A stretch of DNA of 64,000 bases, from the NCBI GenBank assembly GCA_964020085.1, contig OZ026606.1, positions 1,714,060-1,778,059 of the forward strand, given 5' to 3'. The notes below the pieces were generated by a model. That model did no database searches and was not told the DNA's origin. It worked only from the letters and a program-made list of their open reading frames with translations. Origin of the DNA: Micromussa lordhowensis (taxonomy: Eukaryota; Cnidaria; Anthozoa; Scleractinia; Lobophylliidae). The position numbers and the translations under genes were made by a program. Positions 55,524 through 64,000 of the stretch are shown in pieces (within the stretch, counting starts at the first letter, position 1; every line of letters begins with the position of its first letter).

Positions 55524-57716
55524 CTATTCAACAAGTACAGTGGTGTTTACTGCGCTATGAGCCATCTCCATCTCTTGTTGTTGTAATGTTTCTGCAGAGT
55601 TATCGAGACTTCTATCACCTGGTTCCGTCGTCGAAGGAAGAGGCATCGCGTAATACAGCTTTTCCCAGAACCTCTTGTCACTTACACTCAAATACGTGTT
55701 GGTTCGCAGGTACAACTTAAATTCCTCATCCAGTTCTGTCGTGTCCACATCATCAAACAGAATAACTATCAGGTATTTCATGCGATCTTCCAACACTTTT
55801 CGATGGGCTTCACGAAATTCCATCAAACACCAATCGCTCTTTGCGTAGCTGGAAGATAACACTACTAGCATTCGTTTGCTTTGATCCACGCTTTTAAAAA
55901 TGTTTTCCACGATTGGAGCTCCAGCTGGAAAGTCGCGGTGGTGAAAGCATAGTTTATAAGGGGGGTCGTGATTTTCTAGTCGTTCTTGTAACGTGTTGAC
56001 GACCCAGTCAAAGTCATTCCCGTTGAACGATACAAAGGCGTCGTAAATCTTATTTGGATCCGAGTCATCAATGCGATCAAACGGGTGCCTGTTGAAACGG
56101 GTGTACATGAACACTTTGACTTCTCTATGGTATTTATACAAAATGATACCAACAATCAGTATCAAAGCTAACAGACCACCAAGGGTAGAGGCTGCTATGG
56201 TTTCCATAGGTACCATCTTTCCTGCGCTCTTTTCCTCAGTGGAAGCACAGATAAACTCGTCGTCCGGTAAACTGTAAATTGCTTGGCCAAGAGCATGCTC
56301 TGAGTTACACAACACCTTTTCAATGTTTCTTACTCGACGTCTATTCTTCACCAGCCAGCGCTTCATCCATTTAGTCGTACAGTCGCATTTAAACAAGTTT
56401 TGCTCCAACGCCAACATTGTAAAATTTAGAGATTCAATTTCCCTGGGTAGAGTCGTCAGTTTATTAACATCAACGAGCAAAGTCTCGACGCGTTTTAATT
56501 TCTCCACTGTGGAGGCTTTCAGCAGCTCAACTTTGTTGTTTGTCAGTTTCAGAACAGTCACGTTTGCCAAATAAGGATATGCTGGAATATCCCGGATATC
56601 ATTGCTTATCAAGTTCAATTCAATAAGGCCTTGTGGCATTAAGCCTGGTAATTCTGTAAGATTCTTGTTCTCGCAATCAACGACTATTATTCCATCGGAG
56701 CAGCGTTCCCGGCAGGTGCATCCTGTGGGACAATTGCGATCTTCAAGCTCAGTCTCTCTCTTCAGCCACTGGCCTTCTCTTATTTCAAGAATCGATTTGT
56801 TTTTTAGCTCAAGTGGCCAATGACATTGCCAAGTTTCAAACCGCGATTGTATCAAACCAGTTTCCTGCAACAATTTTCCAATTTCTTGTGCGACAGCAGA
56901 CATGATACAATCGCAAACTAAAGGATTTCCACTCAGTTTGATTTCGTATGCTTTCCACAGATAAGTATACTTGGCTAGTCGGATTGGAGAGATCTTCTCG
57001 TCCTGTTTTATCCTGTGCAACCCATCGGAATCTACTAATGTGGTGATATTGTTGTTGGACAAATTAAGAACTATCGGCGGTTCCCCGTTTTCCAGCGGGT
57101 CATCCAGCGGTATGTCATAATCATCTAACGCCTTGTTAAGAGCTTGAAAAGTTATTTGATTAGACGATAAATCAATTACTTTGATTTTTCTCAGTAGGAA
57201 TATCCACGGGGGAAAGGAAGACAGCTTGTTCTTGTCGAGGTAAAGCACTTGCAAAGCAGAATCTTTTGGCAAAGGGTTGTCCTCAATTTCTCTGATGTTG
57301 TTAGAAGCTAAATTCAAAAATTCCAGGGTGCTTAATGAACTGAACAACCCGTTTGGAATAGAATGCAGGTTGTTGTGGTCTAGCGTAATCCTCTTAATCT
57401 TATTCAGGCCTTTAAATAGTGTTTGTTCGATGACGTTTAAGTTGTTAGATCCAAGAATAATGTTTAGCAAAGAACTTAACCCTTGAAACAGATTTTGAGG
57501 TAGCGAAGCCAACTTATTTTTGCCGAGGTCAATCGTTTGAATTCCTTCTAAGTTGCGAAAACATGACGGTCCAATTGCCTTTAAACCATTTTGTCGAAGG
57601 CTTAGGAAATGCAAGAATCCGCGAAACTCGTGAGAAGTCAGGTCCGTAATGTAGTTTTTGTCCAGATACAGTACACGGCCATAAAGGTTGCTTTGAACTT
57701 GGAACAATATTGTACC
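55524..57716 (-). CDS. Toll-like receptor, 3' part (LRRs, transmembrane segment, TIR)
   Basis: 730 codons continue the receptor begun at 63323 after the retrotransposon. In order: about nine leucine-rich repeats (FLSLRQNGLKAIG, TIDLGKNKLASLP, and so on); a cysteine-flanked cap (CDCIMSAVAQ...C); a second N-terminal-type cysteine cluster (CPTGCTCRERC); a few more repeats; a second C-terminal cap (FKCDCTTKWMKRWL); a hydrophobic span (LGGLLALILIVGIILYKY, about residues 490-507 of this part); and a TIR domain. The TIR has box 1 YDAFVSF, box 2 LCFHHRDFPAG and box 3 FWEKLYYAMP. Two cap clusters place it with multiple-cysteine-cluster (protostome/Toll-type) receptors. As found, this part has no start codon: its first codons abut the retrotransposon end, where a TAA closes the frame. 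The TIR would recruit MyD88-type adaptors in an intact gene. Confidence 0.93.
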   Translation of the reverse strand, partial: GTILFQVQSNLYGRVLYLDKNYITDLTSHEFRGFLHFLSLRQNGLKAIGPSCFRNLEGIQTIDLGKNKLASLPQNLFQGLSSLLNIILGSNNLNVIEQTLFKGLNKIKRITLDHNNLHSIPNGLFSSLSTLEFLNLASNNIREIEDNPLPKDSALQVLYLDKNKLSSFPPWIFLLRKIKVIDLSSNQITFQALNKALDDYDIPLDDPLENGEPPIVLNLSNNNITTLVDSDGLHRIKQDEKISPIRLAKYTYLWKAYEIKLSGNPLVCDCIMSAVAQEIGKLLQETGLIQSRFETWQCHWPLELKNKSILEIREGQWLKRETELEDRNCPTGCTCRERCSDGIIVVDCENKNLTELPGLMPQGLIELNLISNDIRDIPAYPYLANVTVLKLTNNKVELLKASTVEKLKRVETLLVDVNKLTTLPREIESLNFTMLALEQNLFKCDCTTKWMKRWLVKNRRRVRNIEKVLCNSEHALGQAIYSLPDDEFICASTEEKSAGKMVPMETIAASTLGGLLALILIVGIILYKYHREVKVFMYTRFNRHPFDRIDDSDPNKIYDAFVSFNGNDFDWVVNTLQERLENHDPPYKLCFHHRDFPAGAPIVENIFKSVDQSKRMLVVLSSSYAKSDWCLMEFREAHRKVLEDRMKYLIVILFDDVDTTELDEEFKLYLRTNTYLSVSDKRFWEKLYYAMPLPSTTEPGDRSLDNSAETLQQQEMEMAHSAVNTTVLVE

Positions 57717-57836
57717 AGAATTATAAAATTAAACGAGACTTACCTGTAAGTTGAAGTTTGATTGGAATTCTATCGAGTCATCAAACTGCACAGAGGGATC
57801 ACATGAGATAGCTAGGCGCATGCGCATAATCAGTAT
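57717..57836 (-). repeat. DIRS right terminal repeat (long)
   Basis: The outer 89 bp (57717-57805) are the exact or nearly exact complement of 57951-58039. The inner part, from ATTCTATCGAGTCATC to GCGCATAATCAGT, matches the left terminal repeat in inverted orientation with substitutions. It carries an outer extension of about 50 bp that the left repeat lacks, as in DIRS-1. Confidence 0.85.
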
Positions 57837-57950
57837 TTACAGCCGAATGTGAGTGTCCCAAATTGACACCAGGGTAATAGAATACAAAAGTCCTCAAAAA
57901 ACATACCCAAGCTGGGAGGGTAAAATGTGAGGTAAACATGCTGCGGTGGG

Positions 57951-58073
57951 CATGTGATCCCTCTGTGCAGTTTGATGACTCGATAGAATTCCAATCAAAC
58001 TTCAACTTACAGGTAAGTCTCGTTTAATTTTATAATTCTATCTCGTCATCACTGCCCAGGGATCCCATGAGAT
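57951..58073 (-). repeat. DIRS internal complementary region
   Basis: Positions 57951-58039 are complementary to 57717-57805 (right end) and 58035-58073 to 62516-62554 (left end). In the accepted DIRS replication model this region templates the joining of the cDNA ends into a circle. Confidence 0.85.
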
Positions 58074-58346
58074 TTCAAAGACAAGACAGTCACATGAGGA
58101 CAAATAGACTGCCGAATACAGTAATAGAAGAACTTCCTTTAATGGAAATAAGAAATAGAAACGCTCATAATAACAAGTCTACAACAATGCAAACAGTGGG
58201 GTGTTACCTATAACAACTACGCCCAATATAACATGGCCTCAAATTACCTACTGGTCAAATAAAAACAATGTGTGTACAAATAAACGGGAGATTTCTCCTC
58301 CCGAGAAAAAACAAGTCCACATTAAGGAACAGGACTTCATTAGAAG

Positions 58347-59513
58347 TTACTCAATATTTAGTACTGCTGATGCAAAGGTTGTGGATTGAACTGGTTTATC
58401 GTAGAATCGATCAAAAGATCTAGACGAGGACCACCCTGCCGTGCGCAAAATCTCGTCCATTGGAATACATGCTGCCTTGGCTTTGGAAGTGGAGGCAGAC
58501 CGAGTGCTGTGTGGTTTGAATGATGCAACATCAATTCCAGCAGAGGACATAACAGTTCGAATCCATCTTGACAAAGTTTCCTTTGAAATTGCTCTGTGCG
58601 GTCTGGTGAAGCTAAGAAATAGCTGAGTTTCTTTTCCTCTCAAGGGCTGGGTTCGTTTAAGGTATTCCATTAGGTATGAATAAACACAGAGGGACTTGTC
58701 ATGAGGGTATGCATGCAACATCACTGACGGTGGCTGATAGCCAGGCCTACTCTGTTTAATGTGAGCGGGTAACACAAACTCAAAACATGAAGATGTATCT
58801 TTCATGAAGTTAATATTAAGCATATGCAAAGTCTGGCTCCTCTGTGCTGAGACCAGGGCAACTAGCATTGTTACTTTCAGAGTCAGTGTCTTGAGATCTA
58901 ACTTCTCCATAGGGCTTAATCCTGAAAGATATGACAAAACTGGCTGCACATCCCAAGTGGATTGATATCGAGGCATAGGTGGTGTACATTTATAGATCCC
59001 TTTCATGAATCTTGATACTATCGGGTGGCTCCCAATAGGTGTCCTGTCTGAAGATACGGTGAGTGCTGATATAGCACTTCTGGCTGTATTGAGTGTGGTG
59101 TACGTTAAACCTTGTTCATGAAGTCGAACTAAAAAATCCAGCACAGTGGTCACAGATGGGCTATAGGGAGAAACTTGTTGTTCACCACAAAACTGAAACC
59201 ATCGCCTGAGGTACGGTTGGTATTGCTTTTGTGTTCCAACGGACCAGGATTGCAAGATAATTTCTGTAGCTTTCCCTGAAAAGTTGCTCTGGAGGAAGCC
59301 TTGCCGGAGACTCTGCAAGCCAACAGGCGAAGTCGCTTTCGTAAGGGGTGTAGAGCCCCGCTGTGAGGTTGTGTTAGTAGATTGTTGGATTGGGGGAGAA
59401 GGAGAGGTCTGTCTATCAGAAGGTGTAACAGTGTTGTGAACCATGGTTGGGTTTGCCAAAGAGGGATCAGTATCACTCCTGTTGCCTCGTGGAATTCTAT
59501 TTTCTGCAGGCAT
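58347..59513 (-). CDS. DIRS tyrosine recombinase
   Basis: 388 residues from ATG at 59513. After a proline/serine/threonine-rich N terminus come a core-binding-like domain (WSVGTQKQYQPYLRRWFQFC) and the catalytic domain. The visible catalytic set is Arg in ALVSAQRSQTLHML, His and Arg in KPHSTRSAS, Trp in AGWSSSRSF and Tyr in RFYDK. Role: inserts the circular cDNA into the target without making a duplication. The ORF starts inside the RT/RNase H ORF in another frame, a known DIRS arrangement. Confidence 0.9.
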   Translation of the reverse strand: MPAENRIPRGNRSDTDPSLANPTMVHNTVTPSDRQTSPSPPIQQSTNTTSQRGSTPLTKATSPVGLQSLRQGFLQSNFSGKATEIILQSWSVGTQKQYQPYLRRWFQFCGEQQVSPYSPSVTTVLDFLVRLHEQGLTYTTLNTARSAISALTVSSDRTPIGSHPIVSRFMKGIYKCTPPMPRYQSTWDVQPVLSYLSGLSPMEKLDLKTLTLKVTMLVALVSAQRSQTLHMLNINFMKDTSSCFEFVLPAHIKQSRPGYQPPSVMLHAYPHDKSLCVYSYLMEYLKRTQPLRGKETQLFLSFTRPHRAISKETLSRWIRTVMSSAGIDVASFKPHSTRSASTSKAKAACIPMDEILRTAGWSSSRSFDRFYDKPVQSTTFASAVLNIE

Positions 59514-61243
59514 GAGGCAATTACACTGAATGGAGGAAAACAGTAGAAATATGAGTTAGCCCAATTCATATGAAAAGCGTTCACAAACTTTGCTCCAGGA
59601 TCTGGCTTCCACGAAACATAGTCCTGAACCTTATAATTTAACCTGGATGCAAACAGGTCAATTTGGAAAGGGCCCCATTTATTGCTTATATCTTCAAACA
59701 CTTTCGTATTTAGGGACCATTCTGTGGAGCCATCAAAATTCCTGGATTCATGGTCAGCAACTACGTTATCAACGCCTGGAAGGTGGCATGAGCTAAGCCA
59801 AATATTCCTACTATTAGCCCACTGCCAAATCTGCAATGCCATGTCATTGCAGTCATTTGACTTCATGCCTCCCATAGCATTGATGTATGACACTGTAGTA
59901 GTGTTATCTGACTGGATCCTTATGTGTTTATCTGTTAAGTCACTGCACAAAGACTGCAGGCCAAACAAAACTGCTTTCATTTCTAAATAATTGATGTGGA
60001 AACAGTGTTCTTTAGTACTCCAAAGCCCTCCAGTCTGCTGTTCTTTACACGTTGCCCCCCACCCTGTGTTAGAGGCATCAGTAGTGAGGGTTAAGTCAGG
60101 GTTGGTTTGCATTATATTTTTAAATGCTGTATTCACGTTGATCACCCACCAGTGCAATTCTGATCTGGCCTTTGCACTCAAGCTCATGAGTGCATCATAA
60201 TCACCCTTGTTAATTTTTAAAGCTGAAATCTTATTTCGTTCTAAATGTCTGTAGTGCAACTCGCCAAACTGCACTCCAGGAAGACTGGATACTAACAGCC
60301 CTATGACCCGAGCAACCTCCCTGATAGTAGGATTGCTCTGATTTAGGAGGTTCTCACAGGCCTGTTCAACGGTGATAGCTTTCCTGGGTGGAAGGCGTAT
60401 AGTCATTGAGTTGCTATTCAGCAAAAATCCAAGAAACTCCAATTCTTGCGTGGGAATGAGCACTGACTTTGTAGGGTGGATGACAAACCCTAATTTGAGA
60501 AACATATTTGTTGTCTCCCAAATGTTTTCCTCGCAGGAAGTATAGGTGTGACCCATGAGAAAAGAGTCATCAATGTGTCCCATGCAGAAGTGCCCTAGGG
60601 ATCTGAGGTGAGCATAGATTGGCTTCAACACTTTGGTAAATAATCGTGGGGCAGATGCTAACCCATTTGGAAGGCAGGTAAATCGAAAATAATTGCCTTG
60701 CCATTCAAACTTGAGAAAATTACGATCCTCTACTGAAATAGGGATAGAATAATACGCATCCTTAAGATCCACTGATGCCATAAAGCATCCTGGTCGCATG
60801 AGTTTGAGGGCGGCATGGATGGTATCCATTTTGAAATGATAATATGCCACAAACTCGTTGAGGGGTTTTAAGTTCAAAATAAGCCTATGGCTACCATCCT
60901 TTTTGGGTCTTACAAATATGGTAGAGATAAAATCTCCATCACTCGGCTTAGATGGTTCTATAACCCCTTTATTGAGGAGTTTGGCTATTTCAAGGTTTAT
61001 GATGTCTTTGTCCGCAGACGAAAAAATAATTTGTCTGGGTTGGGTAGTTTGCACAGGTCTACAAAACCCCTCAAACTCTATGTTATGATGCTGGATGGCA
61101 TCAAGAATAACTGGATCAGTAGTGATTGCTTTCCAGTTAATTATGTGCTCCTTAACACAGCCTGCTCTAAAGTTAAGGACCAGTTGGGATAGCAATTCTG
61201 CATCCACAGTAGATGAGGCTTTTTCTCTCACCTTGTCTTTCAT
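59150..61243 (-). CDS. DIRS reverse transcriptase / RNase H polyprotein
   Basis: 697 residues. The RT has VRPKKDGSHRLILNLKPLN, SVDLKDAYYSIPIS (first catalytic Asp) and HIDDSFLMG in place of YxDD, as in DIRS relatives. The RNase H has TDASNTGWG, LEMKAVLFGL, IQSDNTTTV and VVADHESRN, supplying the D-E-D-D set. A C-terminal segment IDLFASRLN...SWKPDPGA...PPF lies where DIRS elements carry a Dam-like methyltransferase region; whether it is active cannot be judged. The start codon overlaps the gag stop (ATGA at 61243-61240), pointing to coupled translation. Confidence 0.92.
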   Translation of the reverse strand: MKDKVREKASSTVDAELLSQLVLNFRAGCVKEHIINWKAITTDPVILDAIQHHNIEFEGFCRPVQTTQPRQIIFSSADKDIINLEIAKLLNKGVIEPSKPSDGDFISTIFVRPKKDGSHRLILNLKPLNEFVAYYHFKMDTIHAALKLMRPGCFMASVDLKDAYYSIPISVEDRNFLKFEWQGNYFRFTCLPNGLASAPRLFTKVLKPIYAHLRSLGHFCMGHIDDSFLMGHTYTSCEENIWETTNMFLKLGFVIHPTKSVLIPTQELEFLGFLLNSNSMTIRLPPRKAITVEQACENLLNQSNPTIREVARVIGLLVSSLPGVQFGELHYRHLERNKISALKINKGDYDALMSLSAKARSELHWWVINVNTAFKNIMQTNPDLTLTTDASNTGWGATCKEQQTGGLWSTKEHCFHINYLEMKAVLFGLQSLCSDLTDKHIRIQSDNTTTVSYINAMGGMKSNDCNDMALQIWQWANSRNIWLSSCHLPGVDNVVADHESRNFDGSTEWSLNTKVFEDISNKWGPFQIDLFASRLNYKVQDYVSWKPDPGAKFVNAFHMNWANSYFYCFPPFSVIASCLQKIEFHEATGVILIPLWQTQPWFTTLLHLLIDRPLLLPQSNNLLTQPHSGALHPLRKRLRLLACRVSGKASSRATFQGKLQKLSCNPGPLEHKSNTNRTSGDGFSFVVNNKFLPIAHL

Positions 61244-62364
61244 TGGTCCTTCCGGATTGGAGTGTGTTGTTTGGTGTGGGCACCCCTTGGTGCCCGGCTG
61301 TTGGCTAAAAAATGCCTTTGGGAATGTGCCTTCTGTGTGGCGAATTGCCCACGTGCCCTGGCATATGGCTTTGCAAAATGTGGTCTGTTAAACCTTTGTT
61401 TAGGAGCCTTGTAGCCCTGGGATGATGTGCTGGTACTGGAGGTTTTTTGCATCTGTATCCCCGCTTTTTTCAGTTCCGCCATATCTTTTAAATGTTTAGA
61501 GAGATCATCTCCAAACAACTTAGATGTTGTTTTAATCTCTTCCTTGCAGAGTCGAGTGTAAGGTGGATTTAACTCGGGTTTAATTAATTCCCGTCTCTTC
61601 ATGTTCAATTTGTGGTGCGTATTGCACAATAAAGCAATGCTATCCATGATAACCGTGAGAGTTTCTCTCGTATTTGGCGTGTCGCCAGATTGAATGGAGC
61701 TAACAAGCTTGCCACTCAAAGTACACAGCGCAGATAAGCCAGGCAACAAAAGCTCCTGTACTTTTTGGAATGCTAAATCCACCGTTCGACTCCGACGGGG
61801 GAGCAAATCCCACACCTCTTCATTGACACTGGTGAGGTTAAGACGTTTGACATTCTCCGGTGGAGAATATTTGTCGGCGCTCTCTTTGACCGTGTCGGTA
61901 GAGAGGCCACCAGTGAGCATGTTGTCGACGAGGGTGGCAATCTTTCCCTCGATGGCCGGGGATGTTTTTGTGTTGGGTAGGTAAGCCTGGGTCAGGCTAT
62001 CTACTATGCTGTTATGGCCCTGAGGCTCCGAGTCGGAGCGAGTGTCAGAAGCCATGTTGTTTGTTGCGTTTGTGTTCGCGCCTGAATCGCGCGTGCAGTC
62101 ATTCACTACTGCTGTGATCTGAGTGATGTCCAGTGAATCGGCTGGTCTGTCGGGATTTTGCCCAGCTGTATCATCTTGGAGGAGGAGATCTTCCTTTAGG
62201 TCCGCCAATGCTGCTGTTTGTGCCTGAGAAGCCTCGCTTAACTGAGACAACGTGGTGGTAAGATTTTGGAGGACGACCGCCAAGCTGTTGCTGCCGTCCG
62301 GAACAAACTCCCGGAGTTCTGAGCCCGAAGGTGTTGTTGAGCTATCTTCCGTCGTAGCCGACAT
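61240..62364 (-). CDS. DIRS gag-like protein
   Basis: 374 residues from ATG at 62364 to TGA at 61240. The N-terminal 150 residues are acidic and low-complexity. The central part, from LTSVNEEVWDLLPRRSR, is helical and typical of gag-like ORF1 in DIRS elements. The C terminus is basic and aromatic (KQRFNRPHFAKPYARARGQ), as expected for nucleic-acid binding. No zinc knuckle. Called mainly from position and element context. Confidence 0.8.
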   Translation of the reverse strand: MSATTEDSSTTPSGSELREFVPDGSNSLAVVLQNLTTTLSQLSEASQAQTAALADLKEDLLLQDDTAGQNPDRPADSLDITQITAVVNDCTRDSGANTNATNNMASDTRSDSEPQGHNSIVDSLTQAYLPNTKTSPAIEGKIATLVDNMLTGGLSTDTVKESADKYSPPENVKRLNLTSVNEEVWDLLPRRSRTVDLAFQKVQELLLPGLSALCTLSGKLVSSIQSGDTPNTRETLTVIMDSIALLCNTHHKLNMKRRELIKPELNPPYTRLCKEEIKTTSKLFGDDLSKHLKDMAELKKAGIQMQKTSSTSTSSQGYKAPKQRFNRPHFAKPYARARGQFATQKAHSQRHFLANSRAPRGAHTKQHTPIRKDQ

Positions 62365-62489
62365 AGCTGCCTATGTAAGAAATCGACTGGCCAACTATTT
62401 TCCTGAGAAAATAGTGTAATAGGCTAAAAAACAAGCGAAATTTCTATCCGCAAATCTAAAGCTGCAAAACTGATTTCGCGCGCCAAAAG

Positions 62490-62554
62490 CACTGATTATG
62501 CGCATGCGCCTAGCTATCTCATGGGATCCCTGGGCAGTGATGACGAGATAGAAT
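62490..62554 (-). repeat. DIRS left terminal repeat (short)
   Basis: On the minus strand it begins ATTCTATCTCGTCATCACTG and runs to GCGCATGCGCATAATCAGT. It matches the inner part of the right terminal repeat in inverted orientation with substitutions, and its outer 39 bp recur in complement in the internal complementary region. Confidence 0.85.
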
Positions 62555-63323
62555 CGTCCTTCCTTCTCAATTCACGGTAGAGTTCAAGGGTGGAGTTATT
62601 CCAAGGAAATTCTGGAGGTTCTGTCAAATTGCACTTTACTAGGAAAAGCCTTTGCAAGAGAGGCATTGTAGTTTTCCACTGTACTGGAATCTCTTTAATC
62701 AGTGTACCTCTAATGTCCATTTCTGCTATGTTTGGCCAGACATTCTTGGTGTCAGTAAACATGCCAGGCATGTTTTCAGGAAGACTGTTGTAAACTTTGA
62801 CCACCGCAATTTCTCTGAAGTCATCTGCAAGACTGTCATTTCCTTGCGTTACATTTGTAAAGGCTGATGCACTCGACCATGTCGCTTTCTCTCCTGCCAA
62901 ACCTATTGCTCGGAGATCAGTTGCCTTAGCAAAGAGGGCAACGTTTCGCGTCCAAACTTTGCAGAAACCCTTGAATGACAGACCCAGCAAAATATTTTTG
63001 TTGGTTGTGTTTTGTGGATTTATGAAATCGAGCTCAATTGATGACAGACACCAGATCATAACAGAGACTTCAACTAAAGTATTGTTATCAACTTGTGCCG
63101 CATCTAGAGCCCAGTTGATGTCAAACGTAAATTTCACCCCAGACTCTTGGCTCATCAGCACACAATTTACATATGTTCCTTGGAGGACAGTTCCTTGCTT
63201 TGTCATCTCACGGCCTGATACCTTACCTATCAGCCAACATGGCTTCTTGCTTTCGTTTTGACAGGTTGAAGTCGTGACTAAACAAACTACAACGGTCAAC
63301 AACACCACTATGTATTCACCCAT
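62555..63323 (-). CDS. Toll-like receptor, 5' part (signal peptide and N-terminal ectodomain)
   Basis: ATG at 63323; 256 codons plus one base up to the retrotransposon border. It starts with a clear signal peptide (EYIVVLLTVVVCLVTTSTC). The following 180 residues are an LRR-free or weak-LRR domain with several N-glycosylation sequons (NVTQ, NNST). The first recognisable repeats are IAEMDIRGTLIKEIP and LQRLFLVKCNLTEPP. The frame runs on for 14 more codons into the DIRS left end before a stop. With the 3' part the intact receptor would be about 988 residues, within the normal size of single-exon cnidarian and protostome Toll-like receptors. As it stands this half would give only a secreted fragment. 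Confidence 0.88.
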
Positions 63324-63329
63324 CGTCTG

Positions 63330-64000
63330 AAATCAATTCAGTGCTGATTTCTCTTTTACAAGCTATATTGTGTCGTCGTCGAGATTGACACAGTTATTTC
63401 TTATCTGAGGGCCATGTGGACCTGCTTAGACAATTAAGCCACGCTTGGTTACAACACGCTCTCTGAACTGCGGAAAGTGCAACTAAAACAAGTCATACAA
63501 GACGCTCAACAAGACGTGGTAATTATCCTTCTACAAATTGAGGTGATGTCTCTGGAAAGAAGTCTGTGTGACCAAGTAAACGCGTCTAGCTGTGCATTTA
63601 GGCTACAAATCACTGTATCAGCGTGGTTAATCGAAACCAAAAGGCATTTGTATCGAAAAAACAGGAAGTTTTTCTGATTGGCTCGATTTTAGTTCTGTTG
63701 TAGTCTATAAATACTTTAGACTTCCGGTCCTGTTTTAATTCTTCGTCAATGCAAATCATTCAACGTCTTATTGTTCATCTGATCACGCCTGATAAAATTT
63801 GCCTAATGTGTGGTAGAGAAGTCCTTAACTTGCAAAAATAGCTTCTGTGCTTAAAGACCCTTTGTCACTTACCAGGATGCATCGCGGTCACTTTGTAGTT
63901 TCTGGGACCCAGAAAGTCGCGTATTAGAGGTTCTTGTTTTAGCGGCCGAGAAATCTGTTTCCATCTGAGCAGTCGTCTCATTCTTTGATTTAAAAATAGA
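63330..64000. other. Upstream region of the Toll-like receptor gene
   Basis: Expected to hold its promoter. No clear TATA box or dense motif cluster was recognised; the open frame on the plus strand at 63477-63677 has no domain. Confidence 0.35.

Larger units (their letters stand above)
57717..62554 (-). mobile_element. Complete DIRS-type tyrosine-recombinase retrotransposon
   Basis: 4838 bp, minus orientation, inside the Toll-like receptor coding sequence. Order: left terminal repeat, gag, RT/RNase H, tyrosine recombinase (overlapping RT by 364 nt in another frame), internal complementary region, right terminal repeat. The internal region (57951-58073) is complementary to the outer ends of both terminal repeats, with the two complements overlapping at ATTCT. 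This fixes the termini: the element begins with ATTCT (62554) and ends with ATTCT (57717). All three ORFs are open. There is no target duplication of the integrase type, as expected for a recombinase-inserted circle. Confidence 0.92.

Noticed and set aside
56071..57486. Plus-strand open frames opposite the Toll-like receptor
   Set aside because: Antisense shadows of a gene with clear domains on the other strand.
57717..57836. Splicing out of the DIRS element through the CTTACAG|GTAAG site near its right end
   Set aside because: Downstream of that acceptor a stop lies in the receptor frame before the receptor sequence, so such splicing would not restore the protein.
59590..61391. Plus-strand open frames opposite the DIRS ORFs
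   Set aside because: Antisense shadows of gag and RT/RNase H.

Overview
This window reads as nuclear DNA of an anthozoan cnidarian, most likely a reef-building coral. The evidence is low G+C with no dense operon-like coding, spliced and intronless host genes, an LRR/TIR Toll-like receptor, and many SINEs, LINEs, a DIRS-type retrotransposon and small inverted-repeat elements that resemble those I know from coral genomes. Species cannot be named from the sequence alone.

Layout. 0-3.3 kb: an integrase-domain ORF (minus strand) between two short-period tandem arrays, a tRNA-derived SINE and a decayed element-associated ORF. 5.0-8.6 kb: five phase-consistent minus-strand exons of a PLP-dependent decarboxylase (diaminopimelate decarboxylase-like), whose 3' exons are not visible here and probably lie left of the window. 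10-32.4 kb: a rearranged cluster of small intronless genes. Gene A is at 12.9-13.3 kb (minus), B at 18.6-19.0 kb (plus) and C at 31.9-32.4 kb (plus). A decayed copy of A (28.7 kb) sits inside an inverted duplication of the A region, and there is also a direct duplication (28.2 and 30.5 kb). B and C share a GTPWEEA motif and a similar C terminus; I do not recognise the family. The cluster is riddled with small inverted-repeat elements, SINEs and a 5'-truncated LINE. 32.4-55 kb: mostly non-coding, with satellite-like arrays, a palindrome-rich element, a Tc1/pogo-like element nested in a SINE, an L1-like element with most of ORF2 deleted, and a 460-bp hairpin. 55.5-63.3 kb: a Toll-like receptor gene (minus) cut in two by a 4.84-kb DIRS-type retrotransposon that still has intact gag, RT/RNase H and tyrosine recombinase ORFs and complete DIRS end architecture.

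The strongest points are: (1) the DIRS insertion in the Toll-like receptor, with both halves of the receptor still open and in frame if one copy of the shared ATTCT is kept; (2) the unrecognised small-protein family with an E-box-rich upstream region; (3) the spliced decarboxylase gene, which long-ORF scanning misses; (4) the inverted duplication that dates several mobile insertions relative to each other. Functional statements rest on motif reading and are inference where marked.
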